A stretch of DNA of 11,877 nt. It comes from an uncultured Acidobacteriota bacterium (lineage in GTDB: Bacteria; Acidobacteriota; Thermoanaerobaculia; Gp7-AA8). The notes under the pieces are model-generated. The model was not told the origin of the DNA, did not search any database, and saw nothing but the letters and a program-made list of their open reading frames with translations. Below, piece by piece: positions 1 to 7,681 of this stretch. The stretch is taken from positions 1 through 11,877 of the forward strand of contig CAMPKJ010000156.1 in the NCBI GenBank assembly GCA_946887105.1, in the 5' to 3' direction. Numbering within the stretch: position 1 is the stretch's first letter; every line of letters begins with the position of its first letter. Both the position numbers and the translations under genes were made by a program.

Positions 1-57
1 AGTAGCCTTCTCCCCTCCGCAGAGGGGAGAAGGTGCGCGAAGCGCGGATGAGGGGTG
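1..57. repeat. Palindromic intergenic repeat element (partial?) at window edge
   Basis: A perfect inverted repeat has 12-base arms, CCTTCTCCCCTC (6-17) and GAGGGGAGAAGG (22-33), around a 4-base loop CGCA. It is followed by a short GCGC-GAA-GCGC hairpin (35-45) and then GGATGAGGGGT. From memory, elements of this form (a CTCCCC/GGGGAG stem followed by GCGAAGCGCGGATGAGGGG) are dispersed in multiple copies between genes in many high-GC bacteria. No T-tract follows the stem, so a rho-independent terminator is less likely. Its place at the very start of the window suggests that assembly stopped in a repeat. Copy number cannot be seen from one window. Confidence 0.6.
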
Positions 58-631
58 TTCCGTTCGCACCTGGATCGAGCACACCCAACGCATCCACCTC
101 TCTCTAATACGCGCGCGCACGCGAGCGCTCCTCGACCTCGGGTCGTTCGACGTCAGCGGCATCGCCCGCGTTGCCGATGCGCTCACGCGTCTCGAGGACA
201 TCGAGCGCGATCCGCCGCCGCGCTTGCGTCTCGCGCCGAACGTCACCGCCGCGCTGCTTCCCACGCTCGCCGGCATCGCACCGCCGAACGTGCGGCTCGT
301 GCAGACCGCGACCGGTGTCGATGGTTATGGCGCGCCGATCGTCGAAGCAACCGAATCGTGGCCGAACGCGTATCGCCCGAGCTATCGCGTGCGTCCCGTG
401 CGCATGCCGATGCACCTGCGTCTCGAATGCGACGTCACCGAGATCGAGCGCGATCGTCCGGTCGCCGTTGCCCTGCTCGCGCCCGTCTCGTCGGTGCTGC
501 GCGTGCTCATCGACGACGGCACGCGTGCCTGGCCGTCGACCGTGCGCATCACGCGCATCGACGCCGTCTCCGGCGAGCGGAGCTGGTATCCGTACGGTGG
601 CGGTTCCTTCGGCGCGGAGATGATGCTTTAA
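2..631 (+). CDS. Hypothetical protein, 5' end unresolved
   Basis: I do not recognise this protein. The frame is open from base 2 to TAA at 629-631. From about 110 onward it has the codon pattern of a real high-GC gene (G/C third positions). The visible sequence runs through LLDLGSFDVSGIARVADAL, LAPNVTAALLPTLAGIAPP and RMPMHLRLECDV to the end GGGSFGAEMML. No transmembrane segment or cysteine-rich motif is visible. No ATG, GTG or TTG occurs in frame between the repeat and 224. The only standard start, TTG at 224, lacks a Shine-Dalgarno sequence and would discard about 100 bases that look coding. The 5' part is therefore cut by the window edge or repeat, begins at a rare codon, or contains a sequence error; the first ~60 bases in frame are repeat and probably not translated. 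It ends 10 bases before the DUF507-like gene, so co-transcription with it and pccB is likely. Confidence 0.5.
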   Translation, partial: VAFSPPQRGEGARSADEGCSVRTWIEHTQRIHLSLIRARTRALLDLGSFDVSGIARVADALTRLEDIERDPPPRLRLAPNVTAALLPTLAGIAPPNVRLVQTATGVDGYGAPIVEATESWPNAYRPSYRVRPVRMPMHLRLECDVTEIERDRPVAVALLAPVSSVLRVLIDDGTRAWPSTVRITRIDAVSGERSWYPYGGGSFGAEMML

Positions 632-641
632 TGCCGCGCCT

Positions 642-889
642 GTGAGCGGCACCGGCAGACGCGTCGAATTTCTCGCCCGCGCGATCGTCAATCGGCTCGA
701 AGACCGCGGTCTCGTCGAATTCGTCGATGCGGAAGCAGGCATCCTCGTGGTCACGAAAGCGATCGAGGAAAACTTCGGCGCCATCGACGCGCTCGAGCGC
801 GAGGTGCGGCACAGACTCGGCGAGCGCGCCACCGAGGCGCAGATCGACGCCGAGATGGCGCGGCTGGCGCTCGAGAGGAACATCATTCT

Positions 890-893
<4 letters not shown>
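642..893 (+). CDS. Small DUF507-like protein
   Basis: An 83-residue protein starting at GTG 642, the only start after the in-frame stop at 621. It is charged and predicted largely helical, with no membrane segment. The order of features resembles DUF507 proteins (about 90 residues, function unknown): an N-terminal helix like [18 protein letters not shown], an acidic middle, then an EREVRHRL helix and a C-terminus ALERNIIL that closely parallels the family's KERGIVL-type ending. Assignment is by eye and from memory, so it is tentative. Its TGA stop overlaps the GTG start of pccB by four bases (GTGA), so translation of the two is probably coupled. The nearest purine-rich segment (GGAGA, 616-620) lies about 20 bases before its own start, inside the preceding gene, which also suggests translation by read-on from upstream. 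Confidence 0.6.
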
Positions 894-2404
<1,511 letters not shown>

Positions 2405-2413
<9 letters not shown>

Positions 2414-2428
2414 CGGCCGCTGTGACGG
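2405..2428 (+). repeat. 12-base exact tandem duplication across the pccB stop
   Basis: CCGCTGTGACGG occurs at 2405-2416 and again at 2417-2428. The first copy encodes the last two codons (Pro-Leu) and TGA of pccB. The duplication supplies a second in-frame Pro-Leu-TGA just after the stop. It looks like a recent small slippage duplication and leaves the protein unchanged. Confidence 0.85.
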
Positions 2429-2657
2429 GATGTCTCGCCGGCACGCCGAAACTGTAACAGCGTCCGGGCCGAAACCTTTTCTTCAGGAATTCGAATGCGC
2501 CGATCCAAGGAGCCGAAGGCGGTAACAGGCGGGGCCGTGAAAAGTTGTTAGATCACAGGCATTTAGCGCGCTGGCACCATGGCAGGTCCGTTGCGGTAGG
2601 GGCACGCCAACGAATTGACCGCCCGTGATCGCATAGGACGGATGAGTTCACGGAAGG

Positions 2658-2685
2658 TTGCATTTCCACTTACATGTGTTACGGT
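2658..2685 (+). promoter_or_regulatory. Candidate promoter for the TonB-dependent receptor
   Basis: TTGCAT (2658-2663), a 16-base spacer and TACGGT (2680-2685) preceded by TGT give a weak sigma-70 promoter with an extended -10. Transcription would start near 2692, about 40 bases before the ATG. Each hexamer matches consensus at only three positions, so this is tentative. The overlapping GGAAGGT at 2652-2658 could instead be an ECF-type -35 element. Confidence 0.3.
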
Positions 2686-2720
2686 TCGCGCACAAATTGG
2701 TCCGAAGTTTCACCCATTCG

Positions 2721-2727
2721 AAAGGAG
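2721..2727 (+). promoter_or_regulatory. Strong ribosome binding site of the receptor gene
   Basis: AAAGGAG ends five bases before ATG 2733. It decides the start: the same frame stays open upstream to 2658, but only the 2733 start follows a Shine-Dalgarno sequence and begins with a signal peptide. Confidence 0.85.
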
Positions 2728-2732
2728 CAGGC

Positions 2733-5700
2733 ATGAAAAGGCTTGTCATTTTATTGTCCGTGTTACTGATTGCAGTAACCGGGCCGGCGTTCGCGCAGTC
2801 GACGACCGGTACGATCGATGTGATCGTGACGGATTCGTCGGGCGCCCCGCTGCCCGGAGTCACCGTCACGGCGTCGGCATCCGACACCAACACCCGTCGT
2901 ACCGAGGTCACGGGTGCTGACGGTAAAGCGAGTCTCGTCGCGCTGCAGCCGTCCACCCGCTACGTCGTCGAGACGACCCTGGAAGGCTTCGGCAAGGCGC
3001 AGAACACGAACGTCCTCGTTCGTTCCGCGCAGACCGCGACCGTTCGCGTGACGCTGCAGATGGCATCGGTTTCCGAGTCCATCACCGTCACTGCTGACGC
3101 GCCGATCGTCGATACGACCAGCGCTACGGTCGGCCAGGAGCTCACCCTCGAGCTCACCGAGTCGCTTCCGACCGGCCGTTCGTATCAGTCGTACCTGCAG
3201 CTCGTTCCTGGCGTTCTCCCCAGCACGACCGGTAACCCGGCTTCGCGCTCGGGCGTGAACTACAGCGACATCGGCGGCACCACCGGTCAGTCGACCGACA
3301 ACTTCTACTACGTGGAAGGCATCAACGTCACCGATCCGCTGACCGGTACCTTCGGTGCGAACCTCAACACCGAGATCATTCAGGAGCAGAAGGTCATGAC
3401 GGGCGGCATCCCGGCCGAATTCGCCGGCGCCCCGGGCCTGCTCTCCTCTGTCGTCACCAAATCGGGCAGCAACAACTTCAGCGGCTCGGTCAATTACTAC
3501 ACGCAGGACGACTCGCTCGTTGCGGACGACGAGCACAGCAGCGGCGCGACGTTCTCGACGTACGACACGGCGGCCACCCTCGGCGGCCCGATCGTTCGTG
3601 ACCGTGCGTGGTTCTTCGGCAGCTACCGCATCCTGAACCGCGACGAGAAAGTCTTCCAGACCGGCACCGACAACTTCCTGCGCGACATCACCCGCGAGGA
3701 CACCCAGAGCTACGGCAAGCTGTCGTGGCAGGTCACGTCCAAGGATCGTCTCTCCGGTACGTACACCGACGATCCGACCGACCTCCTCGGAAGCTCTGAC
3801 GGAAACCGTCTCAACACGCGTAACTTCAACCAGAAGCAGGGTGGCAGCCGCTACTCGGTCGAGTACAACCGGGTGTTCAGCTCGAACCTCCTGCTCGACC
3901 TCGCCGGCGGCATCCACAACGGCGAAGTCTCGCAGTTCTCGACCATCGCCCTGCCCTCGAACACCGCCATGTTCGCGCGTCCCAGCGGAACGACGATCGG
4001 ACCGGAGCAGTCGCAGCTCGGCGGATTCGGCAGCAACAACATCAGCGAGCGCGACTCCGAGTTCTACCGCGGCTCCCTCGAAGGCATCTTCGATACGGGC
4101 TTCGGCAGCCACACCCTCAAGCTCGGCATCGAGTTCGAAGATCACATCAACTTCCGTGACTCGAACTTCATCGGCGGCCAGACCCTCAACTCGCTCGGTT
4201 CGGTCTACGTCGGCCAGAACATCACCGCCGCCGAAGTCGTCCGCTCCTGCACCGGCCTGACCGGCCGTTGCAGCTTCAACAACCAGACCTTCAACTGGAG
4301 CAACCCCAGCGACCGCAACGGCCTGCTGAACACCATCAACACCCAGCTGTCGGCCACCGACCGCGCGGCCGTCTACGGCTTCCTCGACACCAACCACGAC
4401 GGTGAGATCAGCACCGAAGAAGTCGCGGCGATGACGTTCAACAGCACGGCCGGCAACCCGGACGGGCAGATCAACTTCACGCGCAGCTTCCAGATCTCGT
4501 CGGGTGCGCAGGAAACCAAGGCCGAAGGCCAGACCGTTTACCTGCAGGACACGATTCAGTTCGGTCGCTGGGCGGTCAACGCCGGTGTCCGCGCCGAAGA
4601 GTGGACGCACAAGGCCACCACTGGCGAAGAGATCTACACCTTCGACTGGACCTACGCGCCGCGTCTGTCCGTCATCTATGACCTGTTCGGCAACGGCCGT
4701 CAGAAAGTGTCCGGTTACTACGGCCGCTACTACGATCCGATCCGTCTGAACATGACCAACTTCGCGGGCACGCTCACCGGCCGCGTCATCGAAGAGCAGC
4801 TCTTCGTCGGCGACCGTTGGGTCAAGTACCGCACCCGTGGCGGCGCGACCGAGCCGGACGCCGTCTTCGCCCCGACCACCAAGACCCCGTACACCGACGA
4901 GCTCCAGTTCGGCTACCAGATCGACCTCGGCCGCAACATGAGCTTCGAGACCAGCCTCTATCGTCGCGAGACCCGCGACGTGCTCGAGGACTATGACCTC
5001 GCGCCGTACGCCGATGAGCAGTACTTCCGCGACAACTACGGCGATCCGACGCACCCGGATACGCTCTTCCTCGGCTACGAGTACTTCGGTTACACCAGCG
5101 CGCCGAACTCGAACTTCGTCATCGCGACCCTCGCGGGTGGCGAGCGTAACGTCGATGGTATCGACCTCGTGTTCCGCAAGCGCTACGCGAACAACTGGCA
5201 GGGCCTCGTGTCCTACACGTTCAACGACGCCGAAGGCAACTCGAACTCGGACTCGAACGCCGACTTCGCCGGTGACGTGCTCTGGCTCGACCCGCGCGCC
5301 ATCAACGTCTCCGGTACGCAGGCCGGTTCCATCGATCACCTCTTCAAGCTGGCCGCTTCGTACAAGTTCTTCAGCCGCCTCGAGATCGGCGGCGTGTACA
5401 ACTGGAACTCCGGTACGCACGCCACGCTGTCGGCCAACCAGTCCGGCCGCAACCTGCCCCTCCTCGGCGATGCGAGAGAAGTCAACGGTGCGGTCGATAC
5501 GTGGGTTGAGGCAGGTACGGTCGGTTCGCTCACGAACCCGTCGTACGGCGTCCTCGACCTCCGCGCGCAGTGGAGCCAGCCGCTCCCGCGCCAGACTAGC
5601 CTGGAGCTGTTCCTCGACATCTTCAACGCGCTCAACGACCAGGCCGTCACCCGTGAGCAGGATCTGACGAACAGCGCCACCGTTCCCTTCGGTGACCCGC

Positions 5701-5753
5701 TGACCTTCGTCGAGCCGCGCCGCTACTACCTCGGCGCGCGCTTCCTGTTCTAG
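2733..5753 (+). CDS. TonB-dependent receptor with carboxypeptidase-regulatory-like domain (Oar type)
   Basis: A 1006-residue outer-membrane protein. Residues 1-21 are a signal peptide (MKRLVILLSVLLIAVTGPAFA). Residues 26-110 form a carboxypeptidase-regulatory-like/CNA-B beta-sandwich, with GTIDVIVTDSSGAPLPGVTV and the end TVRVTLQM. The linker ESITVTADAPIVDTTSA (115-131) leads into a plug domain of about 125-250, with VVTKSGSNNFSG at its end. The remainder is a beta-barrel rich in aromatic and Asn/Asp residues, ending YYLGARFLF with the terminal Phe typical of barrel proteins. Such proteins import large or complex ligands (glycans, siderophores, peptides) using TonB energy; the ligand cannot be told here. 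Unusual points are a canonical EF-hand loop at 552-563, a degenerate mate at 573-584, and only two cysteines, C506 and C513. It stands alone as a transcript between its own candidate promoter and a strong terminator. No SusD-like partner is adjacent. No clear TonB box was seen. Confidence 0.93.
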   Translation: MKRLVILLSVLLIAVTGPAFAQSTTGTIDVIVTDSSGAPLPGVTVTASASDTNTRRTEVTGADGKASLVALQPSTRYVVETTLEGFGKAQNTNVLVRSAQTATVRVTLQMASVSESITVTADAPIVDTTSATVGQELTLELTESLPTGRSYQSYLQLVPGVLPSTTGNPASRSGVNYSDIGGTTGQSTDNFYYVEGINVTDPLTGTFGANLNTEIIQEQKVMTGGIPAEFAGAPGLLSSVVTKSGSNNFSGSVNYYTQDDSLVADDEHSSGATFSTYDTAATLGGPIVRDRAWFFGSYRILNRDEKVFQTGTDNFLRDITREDTQSYGKLSWQVTSKDRLSGTYTDDPTDLLGSSDGNRLNTRNFNQKQGGSRYSVEYNRVFSSNLLLDLAGGIHNGEVSQFSTIALPSNTAMFARPSGTTIGPEQSQLGGFGSNNISERDSEFYRGSLEGIFDTGFGSHTLKLGIEFEDHINFRDSNFIGGQTLNSLGSVYVGQNITAAEVVRSCTGLTGRCSFNNQTFNWSNPSDRNGLLNTINTQLSATDRAAVYGFLDTNHDGEISTEEVAAMTFNSTAGNPDGQINFTRSFQISSGAQETKAEGQTVYLQDTIQFGRWAVNAGVRAEEWTHKATTGEEIYTFDWTYAPRLSVIYDLFGNGRQKVSGYYGRYYDPIRLNMTNFAGTLTGRVIEEQLFVGDRWVKYRTRGGATEPDAVFAPTTKTPYTDELQFGYQIDLGRNMSFETSLYRRETRDVLEDYDLAPYADEQYFRDNYGDPTHPDTLFLGYEYFGYTSAPNSNFVIATLAGGERNVDGIDLVFRKRYANNWQGLVSYTFNDAEGNSNSDSNADFAGDVLWLDPRAINVSGTQAGSIDHLFKLAASYKFFSRLEIGGVYNWNSGTHATLSANQSGRNLPLLGDAREVNGAVDTWVEAGTVGSLTNPSYGVLDLRAQWSQPLPRQTSLELFLDIFNALNDQAVTREQDLTNSATVPFGDPLTFVEPRRYYLGARFLF
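4386..4421 (+). other. EF-hand calcium-binding loop within the receptor barrel
   Basis: The codons encode DTNHDGEISTEE, which fits the 12-position EF-hand rule exactly: Asp1, Asn3, Asp5, Gly6, Ile8, Ser9 and Glu12. A helix-like segment precedes it (TDRAAVYGFL) and an EVAAM segment follows. A second, weaker loop at 4449-4484 reads AGNPDGQINFTR; it keeps Asn3, Asp5, Gly6 and Ile8 but has Ala1 and Arg12, so it is probably not metal-binding by itself. Confidence 0.8.
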
Positions 5754-5781
5754 TTTCCAATCCACAGTCCACGCAAGTGCG

Positions 5782-5813
5782 AAAGGGCGCCCTTCGGGGC
5801 GCCCTTTTGTTTT
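5782..5813 (+). terminator. Rho-independent terminator after the receptor gene
   Basis: A perfect 11-base-pair stem, AAAGGGCGCCC (5782-5792) and GGGCGCCCTTT (5797-5807), encloses a TTCG tetraloop and is followed by TTTTGTTTT (5805-5813). It lies 28 bases after the receptor stop. The A-run on the left arm may also allow some function in the reverse direction. Confidence 0.95.
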
Positions 5814-5906
5814 CACGAGCATGGAAACCAGCAACCCAACCAGCACTCTCCGGAATAGCCCCCACCCCTCCGGCGTTGTCTGCCGAGCACCCAGAGTGTC
5901 TTCGCA

Positions 5907-5935
5907 TTGACGGCTGGAGCCTCGTGTGCTAAATC
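5907..5935 (+). promoter_or_regulatory. Candidate sigma-70 promoter of rplU-rpmA
   Basis: TTGACG (5907-5912; five of six matches), a 17-base spacer and TAAATC (5930-5935) with an upstream TGC giving an extended -10. The predicted start near 5942 leaves a leader of about 20 bases before the rplU GTG. The position just upstream of a highly expressed ribosomal protein unit, and after a terminator, supports it; the -10 itself is weak. Confidence 0.5.
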
Positions 5936-5962
5936 GTGTGGTTCCAATTTGTTGGAGGCTTT

Positions 5963-6280
5963 GTGTACGCCATCATTCAGTCGGGTGGAAAGCAGTATCG
6001 CGTGGCCGAGGGCGATCGCCTGAAGGTCGAGCGTGACGTTCTGGGCAGCGCCGAGCAGGACAAGGTCACGTTCAGTGAAGTTCTGATGATCGGCGGAGAT
6101 CAGCCGAAGGTCGGCGGTCCGACGGTTCAGGGCGCTTCGGTGCTCGCGACCATCGTCGGCGAGTTGCGCGGCGAAAAGATCATCGTCTTCAAGAAGAAGC
6201 GCCGGAAGAATCACACCAAGCGGACTCACGGTCACCGGCAGGACGTCGTCGAAGTCCGCATCGACAGCATTAAATTCTAG
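5963..6280 (+). CDS. rplU: Ribosomal protein L21 (bL21)
   Basis: A 105-residue 50S subunit protein (usual length about 103) that binds 23S rRNA. The N-terminus YAIIQSGGKQYRVAEGDRLKVE is the family signature. The basic segment KKKRRKNHTKRTHGHRQ, near residues 75-91, matches the conserved RNA-binding tail region, and the end VRIDSIKF is typical. GTG 5963 is chosen over the upstream start at 5936 because GGAGG (5954-5958) sits four bases before it and translation from there begins exactly at the conserved MYAIIQ. The gene is followed after nine bases by rpmA, the standard rplU-rpmA pair. Confidence 0.97.
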   Translation: MYAIIQSGGKQYRVAEGDRLKVERDVLGSAEQDKVTFSEVLMIGGDQPKVGGPTVQGASVLATIVGELRGEKIIVFKKKRRKNHTKRTHGHRQDVVEVRIDSIKF

Positions 6281-6289
6281 AGGTCAACC

Positions 6290-6547
6290 ATGGCTCATAA
6301 AAAAGGACAAGGCTCCTCGCGCAACGGCCGCGACTCTCAGCCGAAGATGCTCGGCGTGAAGCGCTTCGCCGGCCAGTTCGTCACCGGCGGAACGATTCTC
6401 GTGCGCCAGCGCGGCACGAAGTTCCAGCCCGGCGTCAACGTCGGCCTCGGACGCGACCACACGCTCTTCGCCAAGATCGAAGGCATCGTGCAGTTCCATG
6501 ACAAAGGCGAGCGCGGCCGCTTCATCAGCGTCACGCCCGCCGAGTAA
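6290..6547 (+). CDS. rpmA: Ribosomal protein L27 (bL27)
   Basis: An 85-residue protein of the 50S subunit whose N-terminal tail reaches the peptidyl-transferase centre. It begins [19 protein letters not shown], followed by [22 protein letters not shown] and [19 protein letters not shown], all diagnostic. The N-terminus starts directly at Ala-His-Lys-Lys, so the cleaved N-terminal extension known in Firmicutes is absent. AGAGGT (6279-6284), overlapping the rplU stop codon, lies five bases before ATG, which suggests coupled translation with rplU. A terminator follows 24 bases after the stop. Confidence 0.98.
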   Translation: MAHKKGQGSSRNGRDSQPKMLGVKRFAGQFVTGGTILVRQRGTKFQPGVNVGLGRDHTLFAKIEGIVQFHDKGERGRFISVTPAE

Positions 6548-6571
6548 GACAGTCCGCGGTCGTCGTTCACC

Positions 6572-6604
6572 AAAGCACCGCTTCGGGCGGTGCTTTTCGT
6601 TTTT
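6572..6604 (+). terminator. Rho-independent terminator after rpmA
   Basis: A perfect 10-base-pair stem, AAAGCACCGC (6572-6581) and GCGGTGCTTT (6587-6596), has a TTCGG loop and a T-rich tail TTTTCGTTTTT (6594-6604). It separates the L21-L27 unit from obgE, though partial read-through is possible. Confidence 0.92.
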
Positions 6605-6631
6605 GGCATCAAACGGGTATTTGGGACAAAT
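6603..6631 (+). promoter_or_regulatory. Weak candidate promoter for obgE
   Basis: TTGGCA (6603-6608) lies within the T-tail of the upstream terminator and is followed, after 17 bases, by ACAAAT (6626-6631). The -35 matches five of six positions and the -10 only three. Transcription would begin within a few bases of ATG 6641, giving an almost leaderless mRNA. This is speculative; read-through from rplU-rpmA is the alternative. Confidence 0.25.
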
Positions 6632-6640
6632 AGAAGAGAT

Positions 6641-7681
6641 ATGCATTTCATCGATCAGGCAACCATTCGCGTGAAGGCCGGCGACGGCGGTCACGGCTGC
6701 GTTGCCTTCCGGCGCGAGAAGTTCGTTCCCAAAGGCGGTCCGTCCGGCGGCGACGGCGGAACGGGCGGTTCCGTCTGGATCGTCGCGTCGAAACGCCTCA
6801 ATACGCTCTACCACCTGCAGTTTCAGCGCGAGGTGAAAGCCGGGCGCGGTCAACACGGCATGGGCTCGAACTGCTCCGGACATGATGGCGAAGACGTCAC
6901 CATCGAGCTGCCGGTCGGATCCGTCATCCGCGACAAAGCGACCGACGACATCATCGCCGACCTCTCCGAAGACGGGCAGCGGGTGATCGTCGCGCGCGGC
7001 GGACGTGGCGGCTGGGGCAATCAGCACTTCGCGACCGCCACACGCCAGGCACCGCGTTTCGCGCAGGACGGCAATCCCGGCGACGAGCGCGAGCTCTTCA
7101 TCGAGCTTAAGCTGATCGCCGACGTCGGACTGGTCGGGCTTCCCAATGCCGGCAAGTCGACGCTCATCTCCGTCATCAGCGCCGCCAAGCCGAAGATCGC
7201 CGACTATCCGTTCACGACGCTGGTCCCGAACCTCGGCGTGGTCAGCGCGGACGATGCGCAGACGTTCGTCGTCGCCGACATCCCCGGACTCATCGAAGGC
7301 GCGCACGAGGGTCACGGTCTCGGCGATCAGTTTCTCCGTCACGTCGAGCGCTGTTCCGTGCTCGTGCATCTCGTCGATCTCTCCGCGAATGAAGATCCCG
7401 CGGCCGATGCCGAGGTGATCGCACGCGAGCTCGCGCTCTACTCGCCGCTGCTGGCCGGCAAGCCGCGCATTGTCATCGGTTCGAAGATCGACTCCATCGT
7501 TCCCGGCAACAGCGAAAAGCTGCGCGAATACGCGGAGAAGAACGGCTATCCGTATCACGAGATCTCCGCCGTCGTCGGCGACGGCGTGCGCGAGCTGGTA
7601 CGCATGCTCGCGCGGCTCGTGCGTGAGTTCCGAGGAACCGAGGAACCCGAGGAACCGAGGAACTCCTCCGGCCGGATATGA
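6641..7681 (+). CDS. obgE: GTPase Obg (CgtA), 50S ribosome assembly
   Basis: A 346-residue cytosolic GTPase that binds the maturing 50S subunit and links its assembly to growth and stress. Residues 1-158 are the glycine-rich Obg fold (FIDQATIRVKAGDGGHGC, GGPSGGDGGTGG, GGRGGWGN). The G domain carries G1 GLPNAGKST (166-174), switch I DYPFTTLVPNLG (188-199), G3 DIPG (213-216), G4 SKID (281-284) in place of the usual NKxD, and G5 SA (309-310). It ends soon after the G domain, so the optional C-terminal OCT domain is absent. The last residues, roughly RGTEEPEEPRNSSG, are low-complexity and encoded by a tandem DNA repeat. ATG 6641 is chosen because MHFIDQA is the conserved N-terminus; AGAAGAG (6632-6638) is a weak ribosome site. 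The stop overlaps the nadD start (ATGA). Confidence 0.97.
   Translation: MHFIDQATIRVKAGDGGHGCVAFRREKFVPKGGPSGGDGGTGGSVWIVASKRLNTLYHLQFQREVKAGRGQHGMGSNCSGHDGEDVTIELPVGSVIRDKATDDIIADLSEDGQRVIVARGGRGGWGNQHFATATRQAPRFAQDGNPGDERELFIELKLIADVGLVGLPNAGKSTLISVISAAKPKIADYPFTTLVPNLGVVSADDAQTFVVADIPGLIEGAHEGHGLGDQFLRHVERCSVLVHLVDLSANEDPAADAEVIARELALYSPLLAGKPRIVIGSKIDSIVPGNSEKLREYAEKNGYPYHEISAVVGDGVRELVRMLARLVREFRGTEEPEEPRNSSGRI
7630..7663 (+). repeat. Exact 17-base tandem duplication containing four CCGAGGAA units
   Basis: CCGAGGAACCGAGGAAC occurs at 7630-7646 and again at 7647-7663 without mismatch; each copy itself holds two CCGAGGAA octamers. The array lies in the last codons of obgE, just before nadD. 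It encodes the acidic Arg-Gly-Thr-Glu-Glu-Pro-type tail and contains four GAGGAA words resembling ribosome binding sites, although the nearest ends 15 bases before the nadD ATG, too far for an ideal site. Confidence 0.9.

Larger units (their letters stand above)
2414..2732. other. Intergenic region upstream of the TonB-dependent receptor
   Basis: This 319-base gap contains no convincing gene. It holds the second copy of the 12-base duplication, two GTAACAG words (2454-2460 and 2522-2528), each followed within a few bases by GGGCCG, and a candidate promoter near its 3' end. No clear terminator follows pccB: the short G/C hairpins have no T-run. No riboswitch class was recognised. The spaced GTAACAG...GGGCCG pair could be a regulator site or a leader RNA element, but that is only a guess. 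Confidence 0.5.

Noticed and set aside
55..645. A 196-residue plus-strand frame overlapping the first gene
   Set aside because: Its product is almost entirely Arg/Ala/His low-complexity, typical of the wrong frame in high-GC DNA; the other frame has balanced protein-like composition.
2441..2560. Possible cobalamin riboswitch before the receptor (a CTGTAA-like word and purine-rich segments)
   Set aside because: The conserved box order (GCCACTG, then GGGAAG-type segments and the AGxCAGGAGACCxGCC-like box) is absent; only isolated short words match.
2763..5846. A 1027-residue open frame on the minus strand opposite the receptor gene
   Set aside because: It lies antisense to a clearly real gene, has Val/Arg/Glu/Ala-rich shadow composition and no recognisable domain. 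Long antisense frames are expected where the sense codons are strongly G/C-ending.
5936..5962. Upstream extension of L21 to a start at 5936
   Set aside because: It adds MWFQFVGGF before the conserved MYAIIQ start, and GGAGG sits just before GTG 5963.
6590..6640. Upstream extension of Obg into the terminator region
   Set aside because: The added residues translate the terminator hairpin tail, and the family N-terminus begins at MHFIDQA, position 6641.
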